Origin: JAJDIA01 sp031555145
Lineage (GTDB): Bacteria; Bacteroidota; Bacteroidia; Bacteroidales; Tannerellaceae
Assembly: GCA_031555145.1 (NCBI GenBank)
Contig: JAVBUR010000019.1
Coordinates: 1-16,137 of the forward strand
Direction: 5' to 3'
Length of the DNA: 16,137 nt
Of this stretch, positions 6,439-14,039 are shown in pieces. Each line of letters starts with the position of its first letter. The stretch's first letter is position 1. Below the pieces are notes generated by a model. The model saw nothing but the letters and a program-made list of their open reading frames with translations. It was not told the origin of the DNA and ran no database searches. The translations under genes and the position numbers were made by a program.

Positions 6439-8535
6439 ATGAACGACCTCTCCCGACGATCCATCACCTATCTCTCCGGCGTAGGCCCCAAGAAGGCCGA
6501 GATACTCCGGAAAGAGGCAGGTATTGAATCGTACGAAGACCTGTTGTTCTACTTCCCTTATAAATATATGGACCGAAGCCGCTTCTACAAGGTGGCCGAA
6601 GTCAACGGCACCATGCCCTTTATACAGCTGAAAGGGCAGATCCGCTATTTCGAGACCGTAGGCGAAGGCCGTACGCGGCGGTTGATCGGCAAGTTCAGCG
6701 ACGGGACGGGTGTGATCGACCTCGTCTGGTTCAAAGGCATGGCCTATGTGACCGACAAGATCAAGCCGGGCGTCACCTACATTGTCTTCGGCAAACCGAC
6801 CGAGTTCGGCAACTGGATCAACATCCCCCATCCCGACGTCGACCCCATCGAACAGGCCGAACAGGTAGCCGGCGGGCTGACCCCGTTGTACAATACGACG
6901 GAGAAGATGAAGAAGTCATTCCTCAACTCGCGGGCGGTCCAGAACCTGCAATATACGCTATTAAGCTGGCTCAATTGGGAACTGCCCGAGACACTGCCGC
7001 CGTCCGTATTACAACAGACCGGCATGGTATCGCTGTCGGAGGCCATGCGGAACATCCACTTTCCCGAATCGGCCGATAAGCTGAAGCAGGCCGAATTGCG
7101 CCTGAAGTTTGAAGAACTATTCTTCCTCCAACTACATATCCTGCGTACAGCCGGACTGCGGAAGATGAAACTCAAAGGTATCGTCTTCCCGACCGTCGGC
7201 AAACTGTTCCATACCTTCTTCCACGATTACCTGCCGTTTGAACTGACGAATGCGCAGAAACGCGTCGTCCGCGAGATACGCACCGATATGGGCGGTGGCC
7301 GACAAATGAACCGCCTGCTGCAAGGCGATGTGGGCAGCGGCAAGACGCTGGTCGCCCTGCTCTCGATGCTGCTCGCACTCGACAACGGCTACCAGGCCTG
7401 CATGATGGCGCCCACCGAGATACTCGCCACCCAGCATTATGCCACGGTGATGGAATTCCTCAAAGACCTGCCCGTCAGGGTCGCCCTACTCACCGGATCG
7501 ACCCGGAAGAAGGAACGGAACCACCTCCTGCCCACCATCGCCTCGGGCGAGATACAGATCGTGATCGGCACACATGCCCTGATCGAAGAGACCGTCGTCT
7601 TTGAATCCCTCGGGCTGGCCATTATTGACGAACAGCACCGCTTCGGCGTGGAGCAACGCTCGCGCCTGTGGACAAAGGACACGGTTGTGCCGCATGTGCT
7701 GGTTATGACCGCCACCCCTATCCCGCGTACATTAGCTATGACGGTATATGGCGACCTCGACGTATCGGTCATCGACGAGCTTCCCCCCGGACGCAAACCC
7801 ATCCGCACGTTGCACCGTTACGACAACAAAAAGGCAGAGTTATACGACTTTATCCGCAAGGAGATCCGCCTCGGGCGGCAGGCCTACGTCGTCTTTCCCC
7901 TGATCGAAGGCAGTGAAAAGACCGACTACAAGAACCTGGAAGAAGGTTTCGAACTTTTCAAGGAAATCTTCCCCGAATTTACCGTCTGCATGGTACACGG
8001 CCGGATGAAAACCGCCGACAAGGAACGCGAAATGCAACGTTTTATCACCGGAGAAGCCCATATACTGATGGCCACTACCGTGATCGAAGTCGGCGTCAAC
8101 GTACCCAACGCATCCGTGATGGTGATCGAAAGCGCCGAACGCTTCGGTCTCTCCCAACTGCACCAGTTGCGCGGGCGGGTCGGACGAGGTGCGGAACAGT
8201 CGTATTGCGTCCTGGTCTCTTCCTACAAACTCAGTAACGACACCCGCAAGCGCCTCGAGATCATGGTGGGCACCAACGACGGCTTCGAAATAGCCGAAGC
8301 CGACCTCCGCCTGCGCGGTCATGGGGACCTCGAAGGGACACGCCAAAGCGGTGAAGGCATCGACCTTAAAATTGCCAGCCTCGCGCACGACGGCCAACTG
8401 TTACAGTATGCCCGCGACATCGCGCACGACATATTGAACGAAGACCCCGACTTAGCCAACGAACCCCATCGGATATTGAACGAAAGACTTAAAATACTCT
8501 TCGCCGGCAAGGTAAATTGGGGGATGATTAGTTAA
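6439..8535 (+). CDS. recG: ATP-dependent DNA helicase RecG
   Basis: A 698-aa double-stranded DNA translocase that remodels stalled replication forks and Holliday junctions. A helix-hairpin-helix-like start (LSGVGPKKAEILRKEAGI) precedes the OB-fold wedge domain (about 55-150), which holds the junction. The superfamily 2 motor follows: Walker A GDVGSGKT (296-303), the DEQH box (397-400), TATPIPRTLA (424-433) and motif VI QLRGRVGRG (576-584). The segment DELPPGRKPI after motif III and the C-terminal region with DGFEIAEADLRLRGHGDLEGTRQSG are RecG-specific. Length is as expected. It is the last gene of the unit that starts at 2713. I see no GC-rich terminator after it, only an AT-rich 7-bp hairpin directly at the stop codon. 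Confidence 0.97.
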   Translation: MNDLSRRSITYLSGVGPKKAEILRKEAGIESYEDLLFYFPYKYMDRSRFYKVAEVNGTMPFIQLKGQIRYFETVGEGRTRRLIGKFSDGTGVIDLVWFKGMAYVTDKIKPGVTYIVFGKPTEFGNWINIPHPDVDPIEQAEQVAGGLTPLYNTTEKMKKSFLNSRAVQNLQYTLLSWLNWELPETLPPSVLQQTGMVSLSEAMRNIHFPESADKLKQAELRLKFEELFFLQLHILRTAGLRKMKLKGIVFPTVGKLFHTFFHDYLPFELTNAQKRVVREIRTDMGGGRQMNRLLQGDVGSGKTLVALLSMLLALDNGYQACMMAPTEILATQHYATVMEFLKDLPVRVALLTGSTRKKERNHLLPTIASGEIQIVIGTHALIEETVVFESLGLAIIDEQHRFGVEQRSRLWTKDTVVPHVLVMTATPIPRTLAMTVYGDLDVSVIDELPPGRKPIRTLHRYDNKKAELYDFIRKEIRLGRQAYVVFPLIEGSEKTDYKNLEEGFELFKEIFPEFTVCMVHGRMKTADKEREMQRFITGEAHILMATTVIEVGVNVPNASVMVIESAERFGLSQLHQLRGRVGRGAEQSYCVLVSSYKLSNDTRKRLEIMVGTNDGFEIAEADLRLRGHGDLEGTRQSGEGIDLKIASLAHDGQLLQYARDIAHDILNEDPDLANEPHRILNERLKILFAGKVNWGMIS

Positions 8536-8552
8536 TATGTTGTATAACATAT
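8535..8552 (+). other. AT-rich hairpin at the recG stop codon
   Basis: ATATGTT (8535-8541) and AACATAT (8546-8552) form a perfect 7-bp stem with a GTAT loop, starting on the last base of the stop codon. The stem is weak and no immediate T-run follows. It could slow 3' decay of the long message or be a chance palindrome in AT-rich DNA. The rest of the gap to 8740 shows a T9 tract at 8622-8630 and a candidate promoter, but no gene. Confidence 0.35.
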
Positions 8553-8658
8553 AATTACACAATGTATTGTATGTTAATACGTTAAGGCTAAATAATTGAT
8601 ATTCTCATTCTTAGCGTACTCTTTTTTTTTGTTAAACTATTTTGCCGGCTTAATCTAA

Positions 8659-8689
8659 TTTGCGAAATTTGGCAATCGACTAAAGTTGG
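8659..8689 (+). promoter_or_regulatory. Candidate promoter of the M23 peptidase gene
   Basis: TTTG (8659-8662) is followed after exactly 19 bp by TAAAGTTG (8682-8689), one mismatch from TAnnTTTG. This is the expected Bacteroidetes -33/-7 geometry. The transcript would start near 8696 with a leader of about 45 nt. Confidence 0.45.
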
Positions 8690-8740
8690 GAAGGTTCTCA
8701 TTCCTTAGATTTTAACTTACTAAATGACATTTTAGACAGA

Positions 8741-10006
8741 ATGAACATACGAATTCTATTACTACTGGCCTGTGCTGCCCCGTCGGTTTTGACAGTCGCG
8801 GCGCAAGAACGGAAAGAAGAAAATAAGACCCCGATATTATCCACGCCCATCATGGAAGAGCGCGTAACGGAACTGATGGCTGATCGGGTGCCTACGACAA
8901 CAAGCGCAGCCATTGAGAAACTTATGGAGGTGAACGAAAACGCCGCCTTAATGAACAAAGAAAACATGATGTTCCCTGCCGACGAACTCTACGGTTCCTC
9001 TTGGGACAACAGATGGGTTAATCCTTTCCAGACCAAAAGCATCACTTTCCCGGATTCATTTGCGATTGATTGCTCTACATTCACGATCCCTATTGATGGA
9101 AATCTAAAAGTAACTTCCCCCTATGGTATGCGCCGTCGCCGTATGCACCGCGGTATTGACCTGAAGGTACAGATAGGCGACACGATCCGCGCCTCTTTCG
9201 ACGGAAAGATCCGTATGCGCAGCTTCGAGCGCTATGGTTACGGATACTACCTGGTGGTACGCCACCCGAACGGACTGGAAACCATCTACGGTCACTTATC
9301 TAAGTTCCTGGTAAACGAAAACGATATTGTACGCGCCGGCGAACCCATTGCATTGGGTGGTAATACCGGACGTTCAACCGGTTCACACCTCCACTTCGAA
9401 ACCCGTTTCCTCGGGGTCGATATTAACCCGGCCAACATCATCGACTTTAAAGAAGGCGTCCCTCACCAGGATATGTATGTATTCCGCAGTGTGAAATCCA
9501 AAGGACGCAACACCAACGTATATACCGCCTCAGGTTCGGGCCAGATGGTCTATTACCGGGTGAAATCAGGAGATACGCTCGAGAAGATCGCCCGTGCCAA
9601 CGGAACGACCATCGACGAGCTTTGCCGCCTGAACGGTATCCGGCGTACCACCATCCTCCGCATCGGGCAAGCCATCCGTTGTAGTTCGGGAGGCGAGGTA
9701 GAAATCAAGAACACCCACCCGGCACCGGTCAAAGAAACGACTGTCAAGGCATCTGTCGCCGCCGTTTCCTCCATGCCGGAAACAACAAAGACAACGGCTG
9801 CCGCCACCAAGACAAGCACCCGGAAAACAGCGACCGTAACGACGGTCGACAACGACGGACAACCGATCTACCACCGCATCCAACAGGGCGACACCCTGGG
9901 AGCGTTGGCTAAAAAATACGGCACATCCATCGAAAAGCTGTGTCAGTTGAACGGCATCTCCCGGACGACCATCCTCAAACTCGGCCGTTCGATCCGTTGC
10001 TCTTAA
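8741..10006 (+). CDS. Secreted M23 family endopeptidase with two LysM repeats
   Basis: A 421-aa exported peptidoglycan hydrolase or hydrolase-like regulator. Residues 1-21 are a signal peptide (hydrophobic ILLLLAC, cleavage probably after VAA). The M23 zinc metallopeptidase domain spans about 115-235 and is complete: HRGID (H136, D140), TIYGHL (H185) and HLHFE (H216, H218). Two LysM peptidoglycan-binding repeats follow, about 271-313 and 377-419; both contain GDTL, a CxLNGI segment, RTTIL and a C-terminal IRC. They are joined by a Thr/Ala/Lys-rich linker (about 320-370). The family cuts peptide cross-links in the cell wall, for growth or daughter-cell separation. Within this window it stands alone between its own promoter and a terminator. 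A lipoprotein reading through Cys11 seems unlikely because the signal would be too short. Confidence 0.93.
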   Translation: MNIRILLLLACAAPSVLTVAAQERKEENKTPILSTPIMEERVTELMADRVPTTTSAAIEKLMEVNENAALMNKENMMFPADELYGSSWDNRWVNPFQTKSITFPDSFAIDCSTFTIPIDGNLKVTSPYGMRRRRMHRGIDLKVQIGDTIRASFDGKIRMRSFERYGYGYYLVVRHPNGLETIYGHLSKFLVNENDIVRAGEPIALGGNTGRSTGSHLHFETRFLGVDINPANIIDFKEGVPHQDMYVFRSVKSKGRNTNVYTASGSGQMVYYRVKSGDTLEKIARANGTTIDELCRLNGIRRTTILRIGQAIRCSSGGEVEIKNTHPAPVKETTVKASVAAVSSMPETTKTTAAATKTSTRKTATVTTVDNDGQPIYHRIQQGDTLGALAKKYGTSIEKLCQLNGISRTTILKLGRSIRCS

Positions 10007-10054
10007 TACAAGACGATTCATTTCATCTTAAATTAATTTTTTTCATAATCGGAG

Positions 10055-10083
10055 TGCCGGCGAAGTGATTTCGCTGGCATTTT
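10055..10083 (+). terminator. Intrinsic terminator after the M23 peptidase gene
   Basis: TGCCGGCGAA (10055-10064) pairs with TTCGCTGGCA (10070-10079) through one G/T wobble, around a 5-base loop GTGAT, followed by TTTT. It starts 48 bp after the stop. Confidence 0.85.
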
Positions 10084-10108
10084 CGTATCCCCTCACCCGT
10101 ATAATGTT

Positions 10109-10131
10109 TATATTTGCATCATAATTAAGGA
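10109..10131 (+). promoter_or_regulatory. -7 box and ribosome binding site before the DUF1599 gene
   Basis: TATATTTG (10109-10116) matches TAnnTTTG exactly and predicts a start near 10123. AAGGA (10127-10131) lies 3 bp before the ATG, an unusually recognisable Shine-Dalgarno for this organism though closer than ideal. No clear -33 element is visible. This is the likely promoter of the cluster that continues into tpiA. Confidence 0.55.
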
Positions 10132-10134
10132 TAT

Positions 10135-10677
10135 ATGTCAGAGACGAATAAACAGTTCGAACAAATCATCGCCCAGTGCAGAGACCTCTTTGCCAAGAAG
10201 CTGAAAGATTACGGCCCTTCGTGGCGGATCATGCGCCCGCAGTCGATTACCGACCAGATATTCATCAAGGCCAACCGCATCCGCAGCCTCGAAATCAAGG
10301 GAATGAGCAAAGTAGACGAAGGCATACGTCCGGAATTCATCGGCATCGTCAATTATGGCGTCGTCGGCCTGATCCAACTGGCGTTGGGCTATGCCGATAA
10401 GATCGACCTGACAGCCGACGAGGCCCTTGCGCTGTACGACAAATACATCACGCAGGCCAAAGAACTGATGTATGCCAAGAATCACGACTACGATGAAGCC
10501 TGGCGCAGCATGCGGATCAGTTCCTACACCGACCTGATCCTGACAAAGATCTACCGCACGAAGCAGATCGAAGCAAATGATGGACAAACATTGGCGTCGG
10601 AAGGTATCGATGCCAACTATATGGATATGATAAACTACGCCCTGTTCGGTCTGATCAAGCTCGAATACGGCGAATAA
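10135..10677 (+). CDS. DUF1599 (Nmad1-like) protein, internally duplicated
   Basis: A 180-aa soluble protein of the DUF1599 family (PF07659, also called nucleotide modification associated domain 1), biochemical role unestablished. It consists of two copies of one unit: in the first half KKLKDYGPSWRIMRP...DQIFIKANRIRSLE (about 22-54) and in the second KNHDYDEAWRSMRI...DLILTKIYRTKQIE (about 116-148). Each half ends in a matching helix (IGIVNYGVVGLIQL and MDMINYALFGLIKL). No signal peptide or membrane segment is seen. The next gene begins 6 bp downstream, so the two are surely co-transcribed. The family name comes from relatives in phage nucleotide-modification clusters; here the setting is housekeeping, so a role in nucleotide metabolism is only a guess. 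Confidence 0.85.
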   Translation: MSETNKQFEQIIAQCRDLFAKKLKDYGPSWRIMRPQSITDQIFIKANRIRSLEIKGMSKVDEGIRPEFIGIVNYGVVGLIQLALGYADKIDLTADEALALYDKYITQAKELMYAKNHDYDEAWRSMRISSYTDLILTKIYRTKQIEANDGQTLASEGIDANYMDMINYALFGLIKLEYGE

Positions 10678-10683
10678 AACAAG

Positions 10684-11967
10684 ATGAACTATAAGGAGAC
10701 CATCCTGAAAGTCAGCACAGAATGCTGTCGTGTTGTACTCGGAGCCGTATTCATCTTCTCCGGCTTCGTCAAAGCGATCGACCCCGTAGGCTTCGCCATC
10801 AAGATCGGCGAATATCTCGCCTCCTTCGGGTTGGAGAGCTTTATGTCTGTCTCCACGCTGGCAGCTTTCAACCTTTGCTCCATCGAATTTATGCTCGGCG
10901 TCTGCCTGTTGCTGGGGGCGTACCGCAACTATGCGTCACTGCTCACGTTGCTGTTCATGGCCTTTATGACACCGCTCACGCTTTACCTGGCGCTGTTCAA
11001 TCCCGTGCACGACTGCGGATGCTTCGGCGACGCAGTAGTGATCACCAACTGGGAAACCTTCGGAAAGAACGTCTTCCTGACGGCTGCCGCCGTGGTGGTG
11101 TATATCAATCATAAACGCATCTATCCGCTGTATAGTTACAAGGTGATTTGGTTTGTGGCACTGTTTGCCTACCTGTTCTGCAACGGGTTTGCTTATTTCA
11201 ACTACATCCATCAGCCCATCGTCGACTTCCGTCCCTACAAGGTGGGCGCCAATATCCCGTCGCTGATGGTAATCCCCGAAGGTGCCGACGAAGACATCTA
11301 TCGCTACGCATTTATCTATGAGAACGATGGCATACGCAAGGAGTTCGACATCGATCATTTGCCGACCGACAGCAGTTGGGTATTCGTCGAGTCGACCACT
11401 GAACTGATCCATGAAGGCTACCGCCCGCCCGTCGAAGCCTTCAATCTCTACAACACACTGGGAATCGATATGACCGACGACATATTGACTGATACCGGCG
11501 CCGTCTTCCTCCTCATCGTCCCAAAGCTGGAAAAAGCCCGCGACAACCGGATCGACGAGATCAACAACCTGTTCGAATACACCCTCGACCATCCCGGCAT
11601 CGCCTTCTACGCCGTAACCGGCTCGTCGCTCGAAGAGATCAACTACTGGACCGACTATACCGGCGCCGAATACCCCTTCCTACAAGCCGACGAGGTGCTG
11701 CTGAAGACCATCGTCCGTTCCAACCCCGGGCTGATACTGCTGAAAGGCGGTACCATCCTCGGCAAATGGAACTATCGCGACATACCCGATGAGACCCGCC
11801 TCGCGGCCTTTGTGACCGAAGCCCTCGACGGAAAACACGTCGCCCCAAAAGAAACCGGCCTGTTCGCGGCCATCTTATGTACTTTTGCCGTACCTTTGCT
11901 GCTCGTTTGGGTATACGACGTACTGCGTAACCGGCGACGTAAAACGAAAAAGGAGATTAGTCTATAA
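10684..11967 (+). CDS. DoxX-like membrane protein with C-terminal thioredoxin-like region (BT_3928 type)
   Basis: A 427-aa inner-membrane protein. The N-terminal 175 residues are DoxX/MauE-like, with hydrophobic segments near 13-31, 57-78, 82-104, 121-141 and 151-173 and the motif DCGCFG at 110-115. Residues about 180-385 form a soluble region whose later part (VFLLIVPKLE, FYAVTGSS, GLILLKGG) has a thioredoxin-like strand pattern but no CxxC. A last hydrophobic segment lies at about 391-412, with a basic RNRRRKTKK tail. MauE/DoxX proteins are linked to disulfide and quinone redox chemistry; whether this one is redox-active is unknown. It lies 6 bp after the DUF1599 gene and 25 bp before tpiA. 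NCBI-style annotation of such proteins in Bacteroides is 'BT_3928 family'. Confidence 0.85.
   Translation: MNYKETILKVSTECCRVVLGAVFIFSGFVKAIDPVGFAIKIGEYLASFGLESFMSVSTLAAFNLCSIEFMLGVCLLLGAYRNYASLLTLLFMAFMTPLTLYLALFNPVHDCGCFGDAVVITNWETFGKNVFLTAAAVVVYINHKRIYPLYSYKVIWFVALFAYLFCNGFAYFNYIHQPIVDFRPYKVGANIPSLMVIPEGADEDIYRYAFIYENDGIRKEFDIDHLPTDSSWVFVESTTELIHEGYRPPVEAFNLYNTLGIDMTDDILTDTGAVFLLIVPKLEKARDNRIDEINNLFEYTLDHPGIAFYAVTGSSLEEINYWTDYTGAEYPFLQADEVLLKTIVRSNPGLILLKGGTILGKWNYRDIPDETRLAAFVTEALDGKHVAPKETGLFAAILCTFAVPLLLVWVYDVLRNRRRKTKKEISL
11880..11898 (+). promoter_or_regulatory. Two candidate internal -7 boxes upstream of tpiA
   Basis: TACTTTTG (11880-11887) and TACCTTTG (11891-11898) each match TAnnTTTG exactly and lie 11 bp apart, inside the 3' end of the DoxX-like gene and about 100 bp before the tpiA ATG. 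They could give tpiA, a glycolytic gene expected to need more transcript than its upstream neighbours, its own transcription. No TTTG -33 element is at the right distance for either box, so this is a candidate only. Confidence 0.35.
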
Positions 11968-11992
11968 CACATATTTAATTATTTATTCCATC

Positions 11993-12748
11993 ATGAGAAA
12001 GAATATTATTGCAGGAAACTGGAAGATGAACACAACGTTGGCCGAAGGCCTCGAACTCGCAAAAGGCTTGAATGAAGCCCTGAAAGGTAAAACACTGAAA
12101 TGCGACGTAATCATCGGTACCCCCTTCATCCACCTTGCCAGCGTAGCCGCTGCTATCGATACCGACACCATCGGCGTAGCCGCCCAGAACTGTGCTGATA
12201 TGGAAAAAGGGGCCTACACCGGCGAAGTTTCCGCAGCTATGGTTGCCTCTACAGGCGCTAAATACGTGATCCTCGGCCACTCTGAACGTCGCCAGTATTA
12301 CCATGAAACAGCCGCTACGCTGAAGACAAAGACCGGTTTGGCGCTGGCTAACGGCCTGACCCCGATCTTCTGTATCGGCGAAGTATTGGACGAACGAAAT
12401 GCAGGCACCCACTTTGCCGTCGTAGAAGCACAGATCAAAGACTCCCTCTTCGACCTCTCTGCTGAAGACTTCTCGAAGATCGTCCTGGCTTACGAACCTG
12501 TTTGGGCCATCGGCACCGGCGTAACCGCTACAGCCGACCAGGCAGAAGAAATGCATGCCTTTATCCGTGGCGTACTCGCCGCTAAATACGGTGCTGAAAT
12601 CGCCGACAACTGCACCATCCTCTACGGTGGTAGCATGAACGGTGGTAACGCACAGGAACTGGTTGCCAAACCGAACGTAGACGGTGGTCTGATCGGTGGC
12701 GCTTCCCTGGCTGTCGACAAATTTATGCCGATCATCGAAGCATTCTGA
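11993..12748 (+). CDS. tpiA: Triosephosphate isomerase
   Basis: A 251-aa glycolytic enzyme interconverting dihydroxyacetone phosphate and glyceraldehyde 3-phosphate, in the cytoplasm. The whole active site is visible: N9 and K11 in AGNWKMN, H96 in ILGHSERR, E168 in AYEPVWAIGTG, and the phosphate-binding YGGSMNGGN (211-219) and GGLIGGASL (231-239). Length is standard. The frame is open 108 bases further upstream, but that would run into the DoxX-like gene and add residues foreign to the family; MRKNIIAGNWKMN is the normal start. Its codon choice is more regular than in the neighbours, as in a highly expressed gene. REP-like palindromes follow within 25 bp of the stop. Confidence 0.98.
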   Translation: MRKNIIAGNWKMNTTLAEGLELAKGLNEALKGKTLKCDVIIGTPFIHLASVAAAIDTDTIGVAAQNCADMEKGAYTGEVSAAMVASTGAKYVILGHSERRQYYHETAATLKTKTGLALANGLTPIFCIGEVLDERNAGTHFAVVEAQIKDSLFDLSAEDFSKIVLAYEPVWAIGTGVTATADQAEEMHAFIRGVLAAKYGAEIADNCTILYGGSMNGGNAQELVAKPNVDGGLIGGASLAVDKFMPIIEAF

Positions 12749-12754
12749 TCCTAA

Positions 12755-12866
12755 CCTCCGGGCTTCTGCCCTATCTTTTGCCCCGGGCTTCAACCCGGGG
12801 GCTGCCAGGAAGATAATCATTTATACATATTCAAGAGTCCCCGGGTTGAAACCCGGGGCAAAAGAT
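12755..12866. repeat. Pair of inverted REP-like palindromes (plus a decayed copy)
   Basis: The left element (12773-12800) is ATCTTTTG followed by CCCCGGGCTTCAACCCGGGG; the right element (12839-12866) is its reverse complement with a single mismatch over 28 bases. Each core is itself a palindrome with 8-bp arms (CCCCGGGY/RACCCGGGG type), so the unit can fold as two small hairpins or as one 28-bp stem with a 38-nt loop. A degraded third copy of the left core, with GGGCTTC and a terminal CCC, is at 12755-12771. The arrangement is like that of bacterial REP/BIME elements. There is no T-run, so it is not a canonical terminator; a 3' stabiliser of tpiA mRNA or a RAYT-mobilised repeat are both possible. 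Confidence 0.85.
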
Positions 12867-12881
12867 ATTCCCCACCTCATC

Positions 12882-13376
12882 ATGAAGCGATTCACTTACA
12901 TACTACTGCTGTTTGCCGGACTATCGGCCTCCCTGTCGGCACAAAACGCCATCGACGGGCAGGGCACTTCCATCTTCAACGCACTCGAAAGTTACCAACC
13001 GGGGCAGGGTGAAGTGATCATTCATCAATCCGACGCCGTGCGTAAACTGGTAGGTACCCGCCGCGTAGGCGACATCGAACAGATCGAGGGCGTTACCTAC
13101 CTCAAGATGCAAGGCTATCGCACCCAGGTATTTTCGGGCAACAACCAGCGCACCTCGAAAGACGAAGCCTTCAAACGCGAGAAGGAAATCAAAGACCGTT
13201 ATCCCGATGTGCCTATCTACACCACCTACGCCGCTCCTTTCTGGAAAGTACGCGTAGGCGATTTCCGTTCGCACGAGGAAGCCTATCACATGAAACTCGA
13301 ACTCGCCAAAGCGTTTCCTTCCTACGGCAAGGAGATGTATATCGTCCGCGAAGAAATACGCATCCCCCTGTACTGA
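12882..13376 (+). CDS. Secreted SPOR domain protein
   Basis: A 164-aa exported protein. The signal peptide is residues 1-20 (MKRFTYILLLFAGLSASLSA, cleaved before QNA). A short spacer follows, then a SPOR domain at about 74-156, recognisable by YRTQVFSGN near its start and FWKVRVGDFRSHEEAYHMKLEL near its end. SPOR domains bind glycan strands lacking stem peptides, usually at the division septum, so a role in cell-wall turnover or division is likely. The frame is open back to 12696, but that reading passes through the end of tpiA and the REP-like palindromes and cannot be right; the ATG at 12882 gives a clean signal peptide. It begins 15 bp after the right palindrome; folE follows after 41 bp. 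Confidence 0.9.
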   Translation: MKRFTYILLLFAGLSASLSAQNAIDGQGTSIFNALESYQPGQGEVIIHQSDAVRKLVGTRRVGDIEQIEGVTYLKMQGYRTQVFSGNNQRTSKDEAFKREKEIKDRYPDVPIYTTYAAPFWKVRVGDFRSHEEAYHMKLELAKAFPSYGKEMYIVREEIRIPLY

Positions 13377-13417
13377 ACAGGCCACCGGGTGTTAAACGAG
13401 AAAAACAACAGACCATC

Positions 13418-13999
13418 ATGCCCCGCATCACCGAATCGAACATCACAGCCGACCAGCAACTGGTATCCCACTACGGAAGCATTATCGAACTACTGGGCGA
13501 AGACCCCGCACGCGAAGGCCTCATCAAGACCCCCGAACGCGTAGCCAAAGCCATGCAGTTCCTCACCAAAGGCTATCACGAAGACCCGGAAGCCGTCCTC
13601 CGCTCAGCCATGTTCAAGGAAGAAGGCTACAAACAGATGGTGATCGTCAAAGACATCGATTTCTTCTCGCTCTGCGAGCACCACATGCTGCCTTTCTTCG
13701 GTAAGGCACACGTGGCGTATATCCCCAAGCATTATATCACCGGCCTGAGCAAGATACCCCGCGTCGTCGACATCTTCGCCCGCCGCCTCCAGATCCAGGA
13801 ACGCCTCACGATGCAGATCAAAGACTGTATCCAGCAGACCCTCGACCCACTCGGCGTCATGGTCGTTGTCGAAGCCCAGCATATGTGCATGCAAATGCGC
13901 GGCGTCGAAAAACAAAACTCCCTCACCACCACCTCCGACTTCACCGGTTTCTTCCAACAAGCCAAGACGCGCGAAGAATTCATGAATTTGATCCGGTAA
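13418..13999 (+). CDS. folE: GTP cyclohydrolase I
   Basis: A 193-aa enzyme converting GTP to 7,8-dihydroneopterin triphosphate, the first committed step of tetrahydrofolate synthesis. The zinc and catalytic residues are present: CEHHMLPFFGKAHVAYIP contains C86, H88 and H89, and C157 lies in EAQHMCMQMRGV. The helix TPERVAKAM (38-46) and the segment GLSKIPRVVDIFARRLQIQERLT (109-131) are family signatures. Length matches bacterial FolE type I. It follows the SPOR gene after 41 bp and is followed after 40 bp by a sigma factor gene, with no terminator visible on either side. Confidence 0.97.
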   Translation: MPRITESNITADQQLVSHYGSIIELLGEDPAREGLIKTPERVAKAMQFLTKGYHEDPEAVLRSAMFKEEGYKQMVIVKDIDFFSLCEHHMLPFFGKAHVAYIPKHYITGLSKIPRVVDIFARRLQIQERLTMQIKDCIQQTLDPLGVMVVVEAQHMCMQMRGVEKQNSLTTTSDFTGFFQQAKTREEFMNLIR

Positions 14000-14039
14000 A
14001 TGTAATTTTCCGTTCATCGGTGCGACATATGTTGTAGAT

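Noticed and set aside
10936..11592. 218-aa open frame on the minus strand
   Set aside because: It is a shadow frame within the DoxX-like gene with no recognisable domain or leader.
11885..11992. N-terminal extension of triosephosphate isomerase
   Set aside because: The extension overlaps the DoxX-like gene and is foreign to the family; the enzyme normally begins at the residues encoded from 11993.
11975..12820. 281-aa open frame on the minus strand
   Set aside because: It is the antisense shadow of tpiA and the flanking palindromes; no domain is recognisable and tpiA is certain.
12696..12881. N-terminal extension of the SPOR protein through the palindromes
   Set aside because: It would translate the end of tpiA in another frame and the REP-like elements; ATG 12882 gives a proper signal peptide.
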